The notes beneath the pieces are model-generated. The model saw only the letters and a program-made list of their open reading frames with translations. It ran no database searches and had not been told where the DNA came from. Shown here piece by piece: positions 1 through 7,128 of a DNA stretch of 64,000 bases (its first letter is position 1; each line of letters starts with the position of its first letter). This stretch comes from Borrelia maritima. Its GTDB lineage: Bacteria; Spirochaetota; Spirochaetia; Borreliales; Borreliaceae. Where the stretch lies: positions 248,001 to 312,000 of the forward strand of contig NZ_CP044535.1 in assembly GCF_008931845.1 (NCBI RefSeq), written 5' to 3'. Both the position numbers and the translations under genes were made by a program.

Positions 1-1
1 C

Positions 2-748
2 AGGATTTTATTTGCTATTCCTTGGTATGGCAGTGTTGTTTGCGGAAGCACCGACATTCCAATAAAAGAGGCAGAAGAAGAACCTAAAAGATTTGATAAA
101 GAGATCGAATTTATCATAAGTAATTTAAACAACTATTTAAATATTAAAATAGAAAAATCAGATATAAAAAGCGTATATACTGGAATAAGACCATTAGTAA
201 TGGATCCAAAAGCTATGGGCAACACCTCAAAAATTTCAAGAACTGAAAAAATATTCATTTCAGATTCAAATCTTATTACAATAGCGGGGGGAAAATATAC
301 TACATATAGAAAAATGGCAGAAAAAACCTTGTTCAAGGCCATAGAAAAAAATTTAATACGAAATTGTGCACCAACTACAGAAGATTTAAAGTTACACGGT
401 TATCTTACAAAAGAAGAGGCAATGAAAATTCCTGAGCCTTTTAGAACTTACGGCAGTGACTTTGAAATTCTAAAAAATATGGAAGGGTTTGACAAAAAGA
501 TACACGAAAACTTGGATTTAAATGAAGCTCAAATAGCTTTTGCAATTGAATTTGAGCAGGCAAAAACTATTGATGATGTTTTAGCAAGAAGAACAAGATC
601 GTTACTTTTAAATCCTCAAGCTACAATTGAAGCTGCTCCAAGAGTTGCTGAAATAATGATGAAACAATTAAATAAATCTGAAAAGTGGAAAAATGAACAA
701 ATAAAAAACTTTTTGGAGATAAGTGAAAAATATTTAATTAAAAATTAA
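2..748 (+). CDS. glpD: Glycerol-3-phosphate dehydrogenase, 3' part (248 residues)
   Basis: FAD-dependent oxidation of glycerol-3-phosphate to dihydroxyacetone phosphate at the membrane. This feeds host glycerol into glycolysis. The reading frame is open from base 2, so the N-terminal FAD-binding half lies outside the window. Visible GlpD signatures are an IPWYGS...GSTD stretch at fragment residues 7-17, TGIRPLV at 60-66, and GGKYTTYRKMAE at about 96-107. A C-terminal DAO-type domain contains VLARRTRSLLLN. In B. burgdorferi glpD closes the glpF-glpK operon (known order), and the strong hairpin just after the stop fits an operon end. The call is secure; only the 5' end is missing. Confidence 0.95.
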   Translation, partial: RILFAIPWYGSVVCGSTDIPIKEAEEEPKRFDKEIEFIISNLNNYLNIKIEKSDIKSVYTGIRPLVMDPKAMGNTSKISRTEKIFISDSNLITIAGGKYTTYRKMAEKTLFKAIEKNLIRNCAPTTEDLKLHGYLTKEEAMKIPEPFRTYGSDFEILKNMEGFDKKIHENLDLNEAQIAFAIEFEQAKTIDDVLARRTRSLLLNPQATIEAAPRVAEIMMKQLNKSEKWKNEQIKNFLEISEKYLIKN

Positions 749-767
749 TTTAATTTTTACTATTAAA

Positions 768-794
768 CAAAGAGATTGTTAAACAATCTCTTTG
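768..794. terminator. Bidirectional hairpin terminator between glpD and the YaaR-like gene
   Basis: A perfect 13-base inverted repeat (CAAAGAGATTGTT and its complement) is separated by a single A, so about 11 pairs can form around a 5-base loop. It lies between convergent genes, 19 bases after the glpD stop and 54 bases past the stop of the minus-strand gene. AT-rich flanks supply T runs on both strands. Seen directly; its function is inferred. Confidence 0.75.
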
Positions 795-848
795 AATTTA
801 AAAGTTCTAATTTAAAATTTAAAACATTTTAAAAGCCTAAAACCTAAT

Positions 849-1343
849 TCACATTAGCAAATTCACAAGCAAGCCTTGAATCTCTTCAATACTATCTAAA
901 AGTTTAATCTGAGTCATTTGATTTTGCAAAACAGAATAGGCAAGCTTGTCTAACTTGTCATTAATAATCTTAATAATTCTATACTTGGGGCGCTTAGAAT
1001 CTCCCAAGCTACCTCCTTTTTGTTCTTTTAAGCAAACAGAAGAAGATATAATAATGGATATAAACTCTGAAATAACTTTTTTGTAAAAAATCACATTTTG
1101 TCTGGACGGCTCACTCAATAGTCTCTCGCCAACGTCATTAATTCCATCTAACATACTTTTAATTAAATCAAGATTAAATTCACCATTTTCAAGTAAAATA
1201 AAATGTTTGTCCTCTTTAGCGCTTTCAACTTGAAACACCGAAGAAAAAAGATTGCTCTTATCAAAAAATACTTTTTTACTATCTTTTTTGTAATCCTTTG
1301 AATTAAGATTTAATGCTCCGGCAATTAAACTATTTACTTTCAT
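849..1343 (-). CDS. YaaR/DUF327-like protein (BB0244 type), 164 aa
   Basis: Small helical cytoplasmic protein of unknown function. The C-terminal half follows the YaaR/DUF327 pattern: a FYKKVISEF segment (about 105-113), a central KYRIIKIINDKLDKLAYSVL stretch, and a terminal IKLLDSIEEIQGLLVNLL. There is no signal peptide or membrane segment. The ATG overlaps the end of the bactofilin gene by 14 bases, with only a weak GAG upstream, so translation is probably coupled. It is the last gene of a three-gene minus-strand unit (M23 peptidase, bactofilin, this protein) that ends at the hairpin at 768-794. The family match is from pattern memory and should be confirmed. A role with the bactofilin is inferred from the operon only. 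Confidence 0.75.
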   Translation of the reverse strand: MKVNSLIAGALNLNSKDYKKDSKKVFFDKSNLFSSVFQVESAKEDKHFILLENGEFNLDLIKSMLDGINDVGERLLSEPSRQNVIFYKKVISEFISIIISSSVCLKEQKGGSLGDSKRPKYRIIKIINDKLDKLAYSVLQNQMTQIKLLDSIEEIQGLLVNLLM

Positions 1344-1887
1344 CTATTTTACTCACAGCACTTGAAAAATATTTATCATCTTCACCTTCTAAAGAGTGAA
1401 AAGATTTTTTTTCTTCTTGATACTCCTTATTGATTTCAATTAAAAGATCTTCATTAACCTTGTAAGAACCAGCATAAAACAATGTGTTTCTTTCAGGAAC
1501 TCTAAGATGCTCAGAACCAATATCCATATACCCATCAATAATAGCTCCCTCTTCAACTTCAATCGACTTACAAGAAATATTTCCAATAACGCACCCCGAT
1601 GCGAAAATTTTAATTTTACTCTCAGCATAAATATTACCCACAACTATTCCAGAAATAACAAGCTCATTAGCATCAATACTAGATTTAACCCTACCACTCT
1701 CTCCAATAATTACTCTTTTAGTAGAGCTAATAGTACCTATAAAATCACCATCAAGTCGGATAAAATTACTTGAAACTAAATCTCCTTTAAAAAAATCTCC
1801 AATACCCACTATTGTTTTTATTTCGTCAAAAATAAACAAAGGCGATGATTTTTTATCTTTTTTTTTCACATTCAACAAATTTAACAT
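1330..1887 (-). CDS. Bactofilin (polymer-forming cytoskeletal protein), 185 aa
   Basis: Bactofilins form nucleotide-free beta-helical filaments that recruit cell-wall enzymes. Residues about 35-123 are a run of short hydrophobic beta-strand repeats broken by glycines: IRLDGDFIG, VIIGESGRV, ELVISGIVVGNI, KIKIFASGCVIGNI and so on to IIDGYMDIG. This is the classic bactofilin core. Both ends are short, charged and apparently disordered. The ATG abuts the TAG of the upstream M23 peptidase gene, and an AGGAG inside that gene's last codons serves as ribosome site (11-base spacing). The neighbouring M23 peptidase suggests a bactofilin-peptidase pair for cell shape, as described for Helicobacter CcmA with Csd1. 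The family is secure; the partnership is inferred. Confidence 0.88.
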   Translation of the reverse strand: MLNLLNVKKKDKKSSPLFIFDEIKTIVGIGDFFKGDLVSSNFIRLDGDFIGTISSTKRVIIGESGRVKSSIDANELVISGIVVGNIYAESKIKIFASGCVIGNISCKSIEVEEGAIIDGYMDIGSEHLRVPERNTLFYAGSYKVNEDLLIEINKEYQEEKKSFHSLEGEDDKYFSSAVSKIDESK

Positions 1888-2913
1888 CTATTTTGAAGCT
1901 CCTGTAGCTAAATTTAAATACATATCAGGATTAATAACTTGAGAGCCTACACGAACCTCATAATGAACATGTGGACCTGTTGCATAGCCTGTCTGCCCCA
2001 TAAATCCAATTATCTGCCCCTTTTTAACATAAGACCCTTTAGAAGTATTAAGGCGCGACATATGTGCATAAAGAGTAGCAAGTCCATACTTATGCTTAAT
2101 TTGAACAAAATTGCCATAACCTGCTGATTGATAACTTGCCCTAACAACCTCCCCATCAGCAGTTGCAACAATAGGAGTTCCAATTCTAACCCCCCCAAGA
2201 TCTATGCCTTTGTGGATATACCACTGCCTAGTAAAAGGCTCAATAGCAGGACCAAAATGCAAAGTAATAATTCCAGATCCACCCGCAAGAGGCCAAAGAG
2301 AAGGAATGTCATTTAAAAGCTTGTCCTGGGCGTGCAAAACTTTAACTATGCTTTTAAGAGGAGGAATTGAACTTTCTATTTTACTTTTAATATTTTTAAG
2401 ATCACTAAGCTCTTTTATTGAATTAGCTTCTAAAATTTGCAAATCAATAAAATCAGAAAGATCTCCATCTAGTTTATTTTTATTCAAATCAACACCATTA
2501 GAATTAATTTTTAAAGAGGTTTTAAGCTCATCTAAAATTTTGGAAAAATTTTTTGCAACAGAATTAATTTCTACAACTGTATTTCTAAAATCTTCAATCT
2601 CGGTTTCCGCTAAAGAGTAATTCTTCTCTGTAGATTTCACAATTGATGAGAGAGTAACATAATTAACAGCAAGCAAAACAAACCCTATAAAACTGCCTAA
2701 AAAAAAAGTAGAAAGGAAAAATAAAGTCAAAAAAGAAATTTTAATATTTTTTACATTCCCCTTAACATGAGGAATAATCATAAAGCTAATATTTTGCTTA
2801 AAAAAAGAATGTATAACTTTAAGGATTACAAAAAAAGAATTATAAATAGCTAAGAAAAATTTGAAAATTCCTTTTAACCCTAAAATAATCTTAAATTTAA
2901 TTCTTTTCTTCAT
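1888..2913 (-). CDS. Membrane-anchored M23 peptidase (BB0246 type), 341 aa
   Basis: Predicted zinc metalloendopeptidase cutting peptidoglycan cross-links in the periplasm. There is a basic N-terminus, then a strong membrane segment at about 58-85. A coiled-coil-like region follows (about 90-200), then an M23/LytM domain (about 230-335). All metal and catalytic positions are present: H and D of HKGIDLG, the H of YAHMS, and the GPHVHYEV HxH signature. The start ATG has AAGG six bases upstream. It heads the operon with the bactofilin and YaaR-like genes; a candidate promoter lies at 2962-2989. Because active-site residues are intact it should be an enzyme rather than a degenerate LytM activator. 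Confidence 0.9.
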   Translation of the reverse strand: MKKRIKFKIILGLKGIFKFFLAIYNSFFVILKVIHSFFKQNISFMIIPHVKGNVKNIKISFLTLFFLSTFFLGSFIGFVLLAVNYVTLSSIVKSTEKNYSLAETEIEDFRNTVVEINSVAKNFSKILDELKTSLKINSNGVDLNKNKLDGDLSDFIDLQILEANSIKELSDLKNIKSKIESSIPPLKSIVKVLHAQDKLLNDIPSLWPLAGGSGIITLHFGPAIEPFTRQWYIHKGIDLGGVRIGTPIVATADGEVVRASYQSAGYGNFVQIKHKYGLATLYAHMSRLNTSKGSYVKKGQIIGFMGQTGYATGPHVHYEVRVGSQVINPDMYLNLATGASK

Positions 2914-2961
2914 AACAAACCTTACTAAAAACTACCATGCTCAAACAAAAAATAAAAATTT

Positions 2962-2989
2962 ATTTTAATAACCTTAGGCAAAAATCCAA
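2962..2989 (-). promoter_or_regulatory. Candidate sigma-70 promoter for the M23-bactofilin operon
   Basis: Reading the minus strand, TTGGAT (2984-2989) and TAAAAT (2962-2967) are spaced by 16 bases, and the gene starts 49 bases beyond the -10. The -10 matches consensus at five of six positions, while the -35 matches only at its first three. It lies in the 192-base divergent gap shared with rdgB. Sequence-only prediction. Confidence 0.35.
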
Positions 2990-3105
2990 ATTTTTTGATA
3001 AAAACCTGGTACAAAAACATTCAACAAATACACATAATTAAAGAAAATAATATTTAAAATCAATATGATTATGATTAAACTCACAAATACTTTATTATTA
3101 TATAA

Positions 3106-3711
3106 ATGAAAACACTATTTTTTGCAACAACAAATGAAAATAAAATAAATGAAGTAAAAAATATATTAAATATTCCTAATTTAAACTTAATGATCCCTCA
3201 AAATTTCAACATAAAAGAAACAGGAAAAACATTCAAGGAAAACTCTTTGATTAAAGCAAAAGCTCTGTTTGAAATTTTAAATAAAAATCAAAATGTTTTT
3301 GGAGAAGATTCTGGATTGTGCATTGAGGCACTAAACTTGGAACCTGGAATTTACTCTAAAAGATATGACACTTATAAGCTGGGTAAAAAATTAAGCGCTA
3401 ATGAGAAAAATCAATTTATTTTAGACTTAATGAAAAATGAAAAAAATAGAAAAGCATATTTTTTATGTAACATAAGTTATATTTCAAAAAATGGACAAAT
3501 ATCAAATTTTGAAGGAATAATTAATGGAAAAATTGCCTTAAGTTTAAATGGTTATGAAAAATATGGATTTAGTTATGATTCAATATTTTTAACTAAAAAT
3601 AATAAAAAATTTAGCGATCTAAAACTCGAAGAAAAAAATAAAATATCACATCGGGGAATAGCATTTTCAAAATTTAAAAAATTTTTATTAGAAACTTTGT
3701 TCAAAAGTTAA
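3106..3711 (+). CDS. rdgB: RdgB/HAM1-type dITP/XTP pyrophosphatase, 201 aa
   Basis: Hydrolyses non-canonical purine triphosphates (dITP, ITP, XTP) to monophosphates, keeping deaminated bases out of DNA and RNA. The N-terminal [17 protein letters not shown] (4-20) is the substrate-binding signature. [11 protein letters not shown] contains the conserved DSG(L) motif, followed by GIYSKRY. SHRGIAF near the C-terminus is the family's conserved SHR motif. Length is normal for the family (about 190-200). No Shine-Dalgarno sequence precedes the ATG. A TATTAT sits at 3093-3098, seven bases before it, so the message may be leaderless. It appears monocistronic, with an AT-rich hairpin after the stop. 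Confidence 0.93.
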   Translation: MKTLFFATTNENKINEVKNILNIPNLNLMIPQNFNIKETGKTFKENSLIKAKALFEILNKNQNVFGEDSGLCIEALNLEPGIYSKRYDTYKLGKKLSANEKNQFILDLMKNEKNRKAYFLCNISYISKNGQISNFEGIINGKIALSLNGYEKYGFSYDSIFLTKNNKKFSDLKLEEKNKISHRGIAFSKFKKFLLETLFKS

Positions 3712-3719
3712 ACTTAAAA

Positions 3720-3763
3720 GCTTTTTATATATAAAGTTTAGACTTTATTGTAAAATAAAAAGC
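3720..3763. terminator. Nested AT-rich hairpin after rdgB
   Basis: An outer perfect nine-pair stem (GCTTTTTAT at 3720-3728 with its complement at 3755-3763) encloses an inner six-pair stem (ATAAAG at 3731-3736 with CTTTAT at 3743-3748). It starts nine bases after the rdgB stop and ends before the pepF ribosome site. It may end rdgB transcription, but it lacks a GC-rich stem and a clean U tract. Confidence 0.35.
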
Positions 3764-3830
3764 ACAATGTTTATAAAATTTCAATGTATTATTTCTTTCC
3801 AAATAATAAAAAAAGGAAGAGGAGAATTTA

Positions 3831-5603
3831 GTGATAAGCAGAAATGAAATCAATGAGAATGATAAATGGGATTTATCTTTTCTATTTGCAAATGAAGAAG
3901 AATATACAAAAGCAATTAATGCTATTGAAATTAAAACCGAAGAATTTAAAAAATATGAAAAATTGGAATTAAATTTTGATTTATTTAAAGAAACTTTAAA
4001 CAAATACTATGAAATTATGGAAAATTTAGAGAAAGTCTCTTACTATGCAATGCTTCAATTAGAAACAGATGTAACTAACAAAGATTCAAACAAAATATAT
4101 TCCATATGTATAAATTTAACTACAAAAGTATCTAATGGTACCTCATTCTTCATGCCCAAAATACTCAAAATAGATGCAAAAAATATTCAAGCTTGGATAA
4201 ATGAGCCCGAACTTAAGGATAAAAAAATTGCAATTGAAAAAATACTAAGAGAGAAAAATCATATTTTAAGCGAAAAAGAAGAAGAAATACTTGCTAACTA
4301 CACTCCTCTTTACTCATCTTATCAAAACATATTTTCAGCATTAATAAATGCTGATATGGAATTTGGAGAAATTAATGGACAACCTTTAACCAATTCTACC
4401 TACACACTATTTTTACAAAACGAAGATCAAAAAATACGAAAAGAAGCTTTTTTAAAATTCTATCAAAAATATAAAAACAACGAAAACACACTTGCTAATC
4501 TTATTATTTCAGACTTTAAGAAAAGTCACTTCATTGCAAAAACAAGAAAATTTCAAAATACTTTTTCAATGAAACTCTTCTCAAATAACATTGACAAAAA
4601 AGTTTATACAAACTTAATCGAAACTGTCAATGAAAATTTATCTGCGATTAATGACTATTATGACTTTAGAAAAAAAGTATTAAACCAAGAGCATCTATAT
4701 CACTACGATATTTACGTACCATTAACAAAAGGAATAACATTTAAAAATTCGTTTGAAGAAGCTTGTGGAAAAATATTAAAATCCTTAGAGATACTAGGAA
4801 CCGAATATACAGAAATCTTAAGAAACGGTCTTTTAAAAGAAAGATGGGTTGATAAATACGAGAATACTGGAAAAAGATCGGGAGCTTTTAGCGCTGGATC
4901 ATACAACGGAAAACCTTATATACTCCTTAATTACAAAGACGAATCAATAAGAGATATGTTCACGCTTGCTCACGAAGCAGGACATTCAATGCACTCTTAC
5001 TTTAGCATAAAAAACAACCCATTTCCACACTACAATTATTCTATTTTTGAAGCAGAAATAGCATCAATAATTAACGAACAAATACTAGCAGAATATTTAC
5101 TTCAAAACGAAACCGATACTAAAAAAATCAAATATATTAAACTGACTCAAATTGACGACATGATTTCAACATTCTTCAGACAAACAATGTTTGCTGAATT
5201 TGAGTACATCATTCATGAAATGATTAGTAAAGAAGAGCCTGTAGTAAAAGAAACACTAACAGAAACTTATCTCAATTTGCTAAAAAAATACTTCGGACCT
5301 AGTGTAAAACTCGATGAATTAAGCCCCCTTGAATGCCTTAGAATTCCCCACTTTTATTCACCCTTTTATGTATATCAGTATGCTACAGGCATTGCAGCCG
5401 CCTTATCAATATACAAAGACATCAAAGAAAATGAAAAAGATGCAGTAGTAAATTATATAAAATTTTTAAAAACAGGTGGTTCTAAATATCCATTAGATTC
5501 CTTAAATATTACAGGAGTAGATTTGACAAAAAAAGCAGCAATAGAAAACACTATTAACATTTTTAAATGTAGACTTGAAGAGATAAAGAAAATATTCCAA
5601 TAA
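3831..5603 (+). CDS. pepF: Oligoendopeptidase F (M3 family), 590 aa
   Basis: Cytoplasmic zinc metallopeptidase that trims imported oligopeptides, important in an organism that scavenges amino acids. The catalytic HEAGH is at residues 381-385 within LAHEAGHSMHSYF. The third zinc ligand is expected in FEAEIAS (E407 or E409). Length matches the usual 595-605. Translation starts at GTG, supported by GAGGAG ending six bases upstream; the next in-frame start has no such site. It leads a plus-strand unit with pcs (13-base gap) and dedA. Confidence 0.95.
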   Translation: MISRNEINENDKWDLSFLFANEEEYTKAINAIEIKTEEFKKYEKLELNFDLFKETLNKYYEIMENLEKVSYYAMLQLETDVTNKDSNKIYSICINLTTKVSNGTSFFMPKILKIDAKNIQAWINEPELKDKKIAIEKILREKNHILSEKEEEILANYTPLYSSYQNIFSALINADMEFGEINGQPLTNSTYTLFLQNEDQKIRKEAFLKFYQKYKNNENTLANLIISDFKKSHFIAKTRKFQNTFSMKLFSNNIDKKVYTNLIETVNENLSAINDYYDFRKKVLNQEHLYHYDIYVPLTKGITFKNSFEEACGKILKSLEILGTEYTEILRNGLLKERWVDKYENTGKRSGAFSAGSYNGKPYILLNYKDESIRDMFTLAHEAGHSMHSYFSIKNNPFPHYNYSIFEAEIASIINEQILAEYLLQNETDTKKIKYIKLTQIDDMISTFFRQTMFAEFEYIIHEMISKEEPVVKETLTETYLNLLKKYFGPSVKLDELSPLECLRIPHFYSPFYVYQYATGIAAALSIYKDIKENEKDAVVNYIKFLKTGGSKYPLDSLNITGVDLTKKAAIENTINIFKCRLEEIKKIFQ

Positions 5604-5616
5604 AAGGAGATTTACT

Positions 5617-6321
5617 GTGAAAACTATCAATTTGATTTTAGCTTGGCTTGTACATATTTTTACAGCATCTGGCTTGATTGTAGGACTTTACTCAATAATT
5701 TCAATTGTAAATGGTGACTATTATCTTCTTTTAAAGTTAACAGTAGTAGGACTTATAATAGATGGCATTGATGGAACTATGGCAAGAAAGCTTAGGGTAA
5801 AAGAATTAATACCTGAAATTGATGGTACTCTACTTGATAACATTACAGACTACCTAAACTATACATTCATACCCGTTATATTTTTTTATTTGGGAGAATT
5901 CATTGAAGAAAAATATAAATTGGCCATTTGTATTGGAATTTTGCTCTCATCAGCATATCAATTCTCAAGAACCGATGCAAAAACAAATGATAACTACTTT
6001 AGGGGATTTCCTTCTCTTTGGAATCTATTCGTAATATCAAATATAATCTTTAAAATAGGGCAAATTACAAACCTTATTACAATATTAATATGCATTATTA
6101 TAAGCTTCATCCCAATAAAATTTATTTATCCATCAAAAACTAAAGAATTAAGGAAAATTACCATACCACTAACAATAATAAGTTGCCTAACATTTGTTGT
6201 ATCAATATTCTCAGAGTTGTCCACGACAGCTTTAAAAATAGCAAAAACGGTTCTCATTCTTTACTTTGCATATTTAACTCTAGCAAGTATATATTTAACC
6301 TATAAAACAAGAAATAGATGA
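5617..6321 (+). CDS. pcs: Phosphatidylcholine synthase (CDP-alcohol phosphotransferase), 234 aa
   Basis: Condenses CDP-diacylglycerol with choline to make phosphatidylcholine in the inner membrane, the one-step pathway known in Borrelia. The CDP-alcohol phosphotransferase signature lies at about residues 47-75: DGIDGTMAR, then an IDGTLLDNITD segment with the spaced aspartates. The rest is mostly hydrophobic with about seven membrane helices. The GTG start follows AAAGGAGA with good spacing. The gene sits between pepF and dedA. The lack of an ethanolamine-methylation gene nearby fits uptake of host choline, but that is inference. Confidence 0.9.
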   Translation: MKTINLILAWLVHIFTASGLIVGLYSIISIVNGDYYLLLKLTVVGLIIDGIDGTMARKLRVKELIPEIDGTLLDNITDYLNYTFIPVIFFYLGEFIEEKYKLAICIGILLSSAYQFSRTDAKTNDNYFRGFPSLWNLFVISNIIFKIGQITNLITILICIIISFIPIKFIYPSKTKELRKITIPLTIISCLTFVVSIFSELSTTALKIAKTVLILYFAYLTLASIYLTYKTRNR

Positions 6322-6325
6322 CAAA

Positions 6326-6931
6326 ATGTATATAAATACAATAATAGAATCGATTGATTCAAACATAGCTTATTCCCCAATAGTATTTTTTTCCTTACTA
6401 ATTTTAGCAGGGCTTAACATCCCTATTTCTGAAGATGCAATAGTACTAATGGGTGGAATTTTATCTAGTCGAAAAAATGAATATACTATATTAATATTTT
6501 TAGGAATTTTTTGGGGCGCATATCTTGGAGACATAATATCTTTTTATATTGGAAAATTAATGGGAAATAAATTGTTTAAAAATAAAAAAGAGAATAACCT
6601 GCTTGACAAAATAAATTACTATTATGGTCAATACGGAGTATTAACTTTATTTATAGGAAGGTTTATACCCTTTGGAGTTAGAAACGCAATATTTATATCA
6701 GCAGGAATGGGAAATATGAAATCTAATCTATTTATTGTTTCTGACTTTTTTGCAACCTTGCTCTCAATAATGGTTTATTTTACTCTAAGCTTCAAACTGG
6801 GACAATCATTTGAAATAATATTTTCAAAAATAAAAATAATTATATTTGCAATATTTATTGCCGCAATAATAACAACAATAACAATCTGTGTAATTAAAAA
6901 GAATAAAAAAGTTGACAAAAATTTAAAATAA
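6326..6931 (+). CDS. dedA: DedA-family membrane protein, 201 aa
   Basis: Integral inner-membrane protein of the DedA/SNARE-associated (VTT) family. Members act in lipid flipping, membrane potential and cell division. The family core GRFIPFGVRNAIFISAGMG (about 111-129) contains the conserved Arg residues and Pro. About five hydrophobic segments are visible, including 16-35 and 170-192. The start lies four bases after the pcs stop with no clear ribosome site, which suggests translational coupling. DedA is reported to be essential in B. burgdorferi (established knowledge). The last codons carry the promoter of the downstream tRNA gene. Confidence 0.88.
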   Translation: MYINTIIESIDSNIAYSPIVFFSLLILAGLNIPISEDAIVLMGGILSSRKNEYTILIFLGIFWGAYLGDIISFYIGKLMGNKLFKNKKENNLLDKINYYYGQYGVLTLFIGRFIPFGVRNAIFISAGMGNMKSNLFIVSDFFATLLSIMVYFTLSFKLGQSFEIIFSKIKIIIFAIFIAAIITTITICVIKKNKKVDKNLK

Positions 6932-6941
6932 AAAATATAAT
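6912..6941 (+). promoter_or_regulatory. Consensus sigma-70 promoter of tRNA-Leu
   Basis: TTGACA (6912-6917) and TATAAT (6936-6941) both match consensus perfectly and are separated by 18 bases. The tRNA begins 11 bases after the -10. The -35 lies within the last codons of dedA. This is the clearest promoter in the window. Confidence 0.85.
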
Positions 6942-6951
6942 GGTTAGTAAT

Positions 6952-7035
6952 GCTGTGGTGGTGGAAGTGGTAGACACGCTAGCTTGAGGGGCTAGTGGGC
7001 GTAAGCTCGTGCTGGTTCAAGTCCAGTTCACAGCA
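6952..7035 (+). tRNA. tRNA-Leu (anticodon GAG)
   Basis: An 84-nt class II tRNA. The acceptor stem GCTGTGG pairs with TCACAGC with one G-T at the base. The anticodon stem CTAGC/GCTAG encloses TTGAGGG, so the anticodon GAG is at 6986-6988 and reads CUU/CUC. A long variable arm follows (about 6996-7009). The T arm is GCTGG-TTCAAGT-CCAGT and the discriminator is A at 7035. CCA is not encoded (TCA follows). It sits directly upstream of leuS, which charges it. Confidence 0.95.
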
Positions 7036-7064
7036 TCAAAATTGTTGTTAGCTTATTAAAAAAA

Positions 7065-7093
7065 TTGACAAAAATGTAATCTAAAGAGATGAT
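7065..7093 (+). promoter_or_regulatory. Candidate leuS promoter
   Basis: A perfect TTGACA (7065-7070) is followed after 17 bases by GATGAT (7088-7093), four of six matches to TATAAT. The leuS ATG lies 35 bases beyond. The -35 context TTGACAAAAAT is identical to that of the tRNA promoter at 6912. Readthrough from the tRNA is also possible because no terminator is visible between them. Confidence 0.45.
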
Positions 7094-7128
7094 AAAGAAT
7101 AATTGTAGATTAATTTTTAAGAGGATAA

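Noticed and set aside
1507..2620. Plus-strand open frames within the bactofilin and M23 genes
   Set aside because: They lack ribosome sites, show low-complexity composition mirroring the sense genes, and match no family pattern.
7041..7128. T-box or other leader riboswitch upstream of leuS
   Set aside because: The leader is short and no T-box consensus or paired stems were found.
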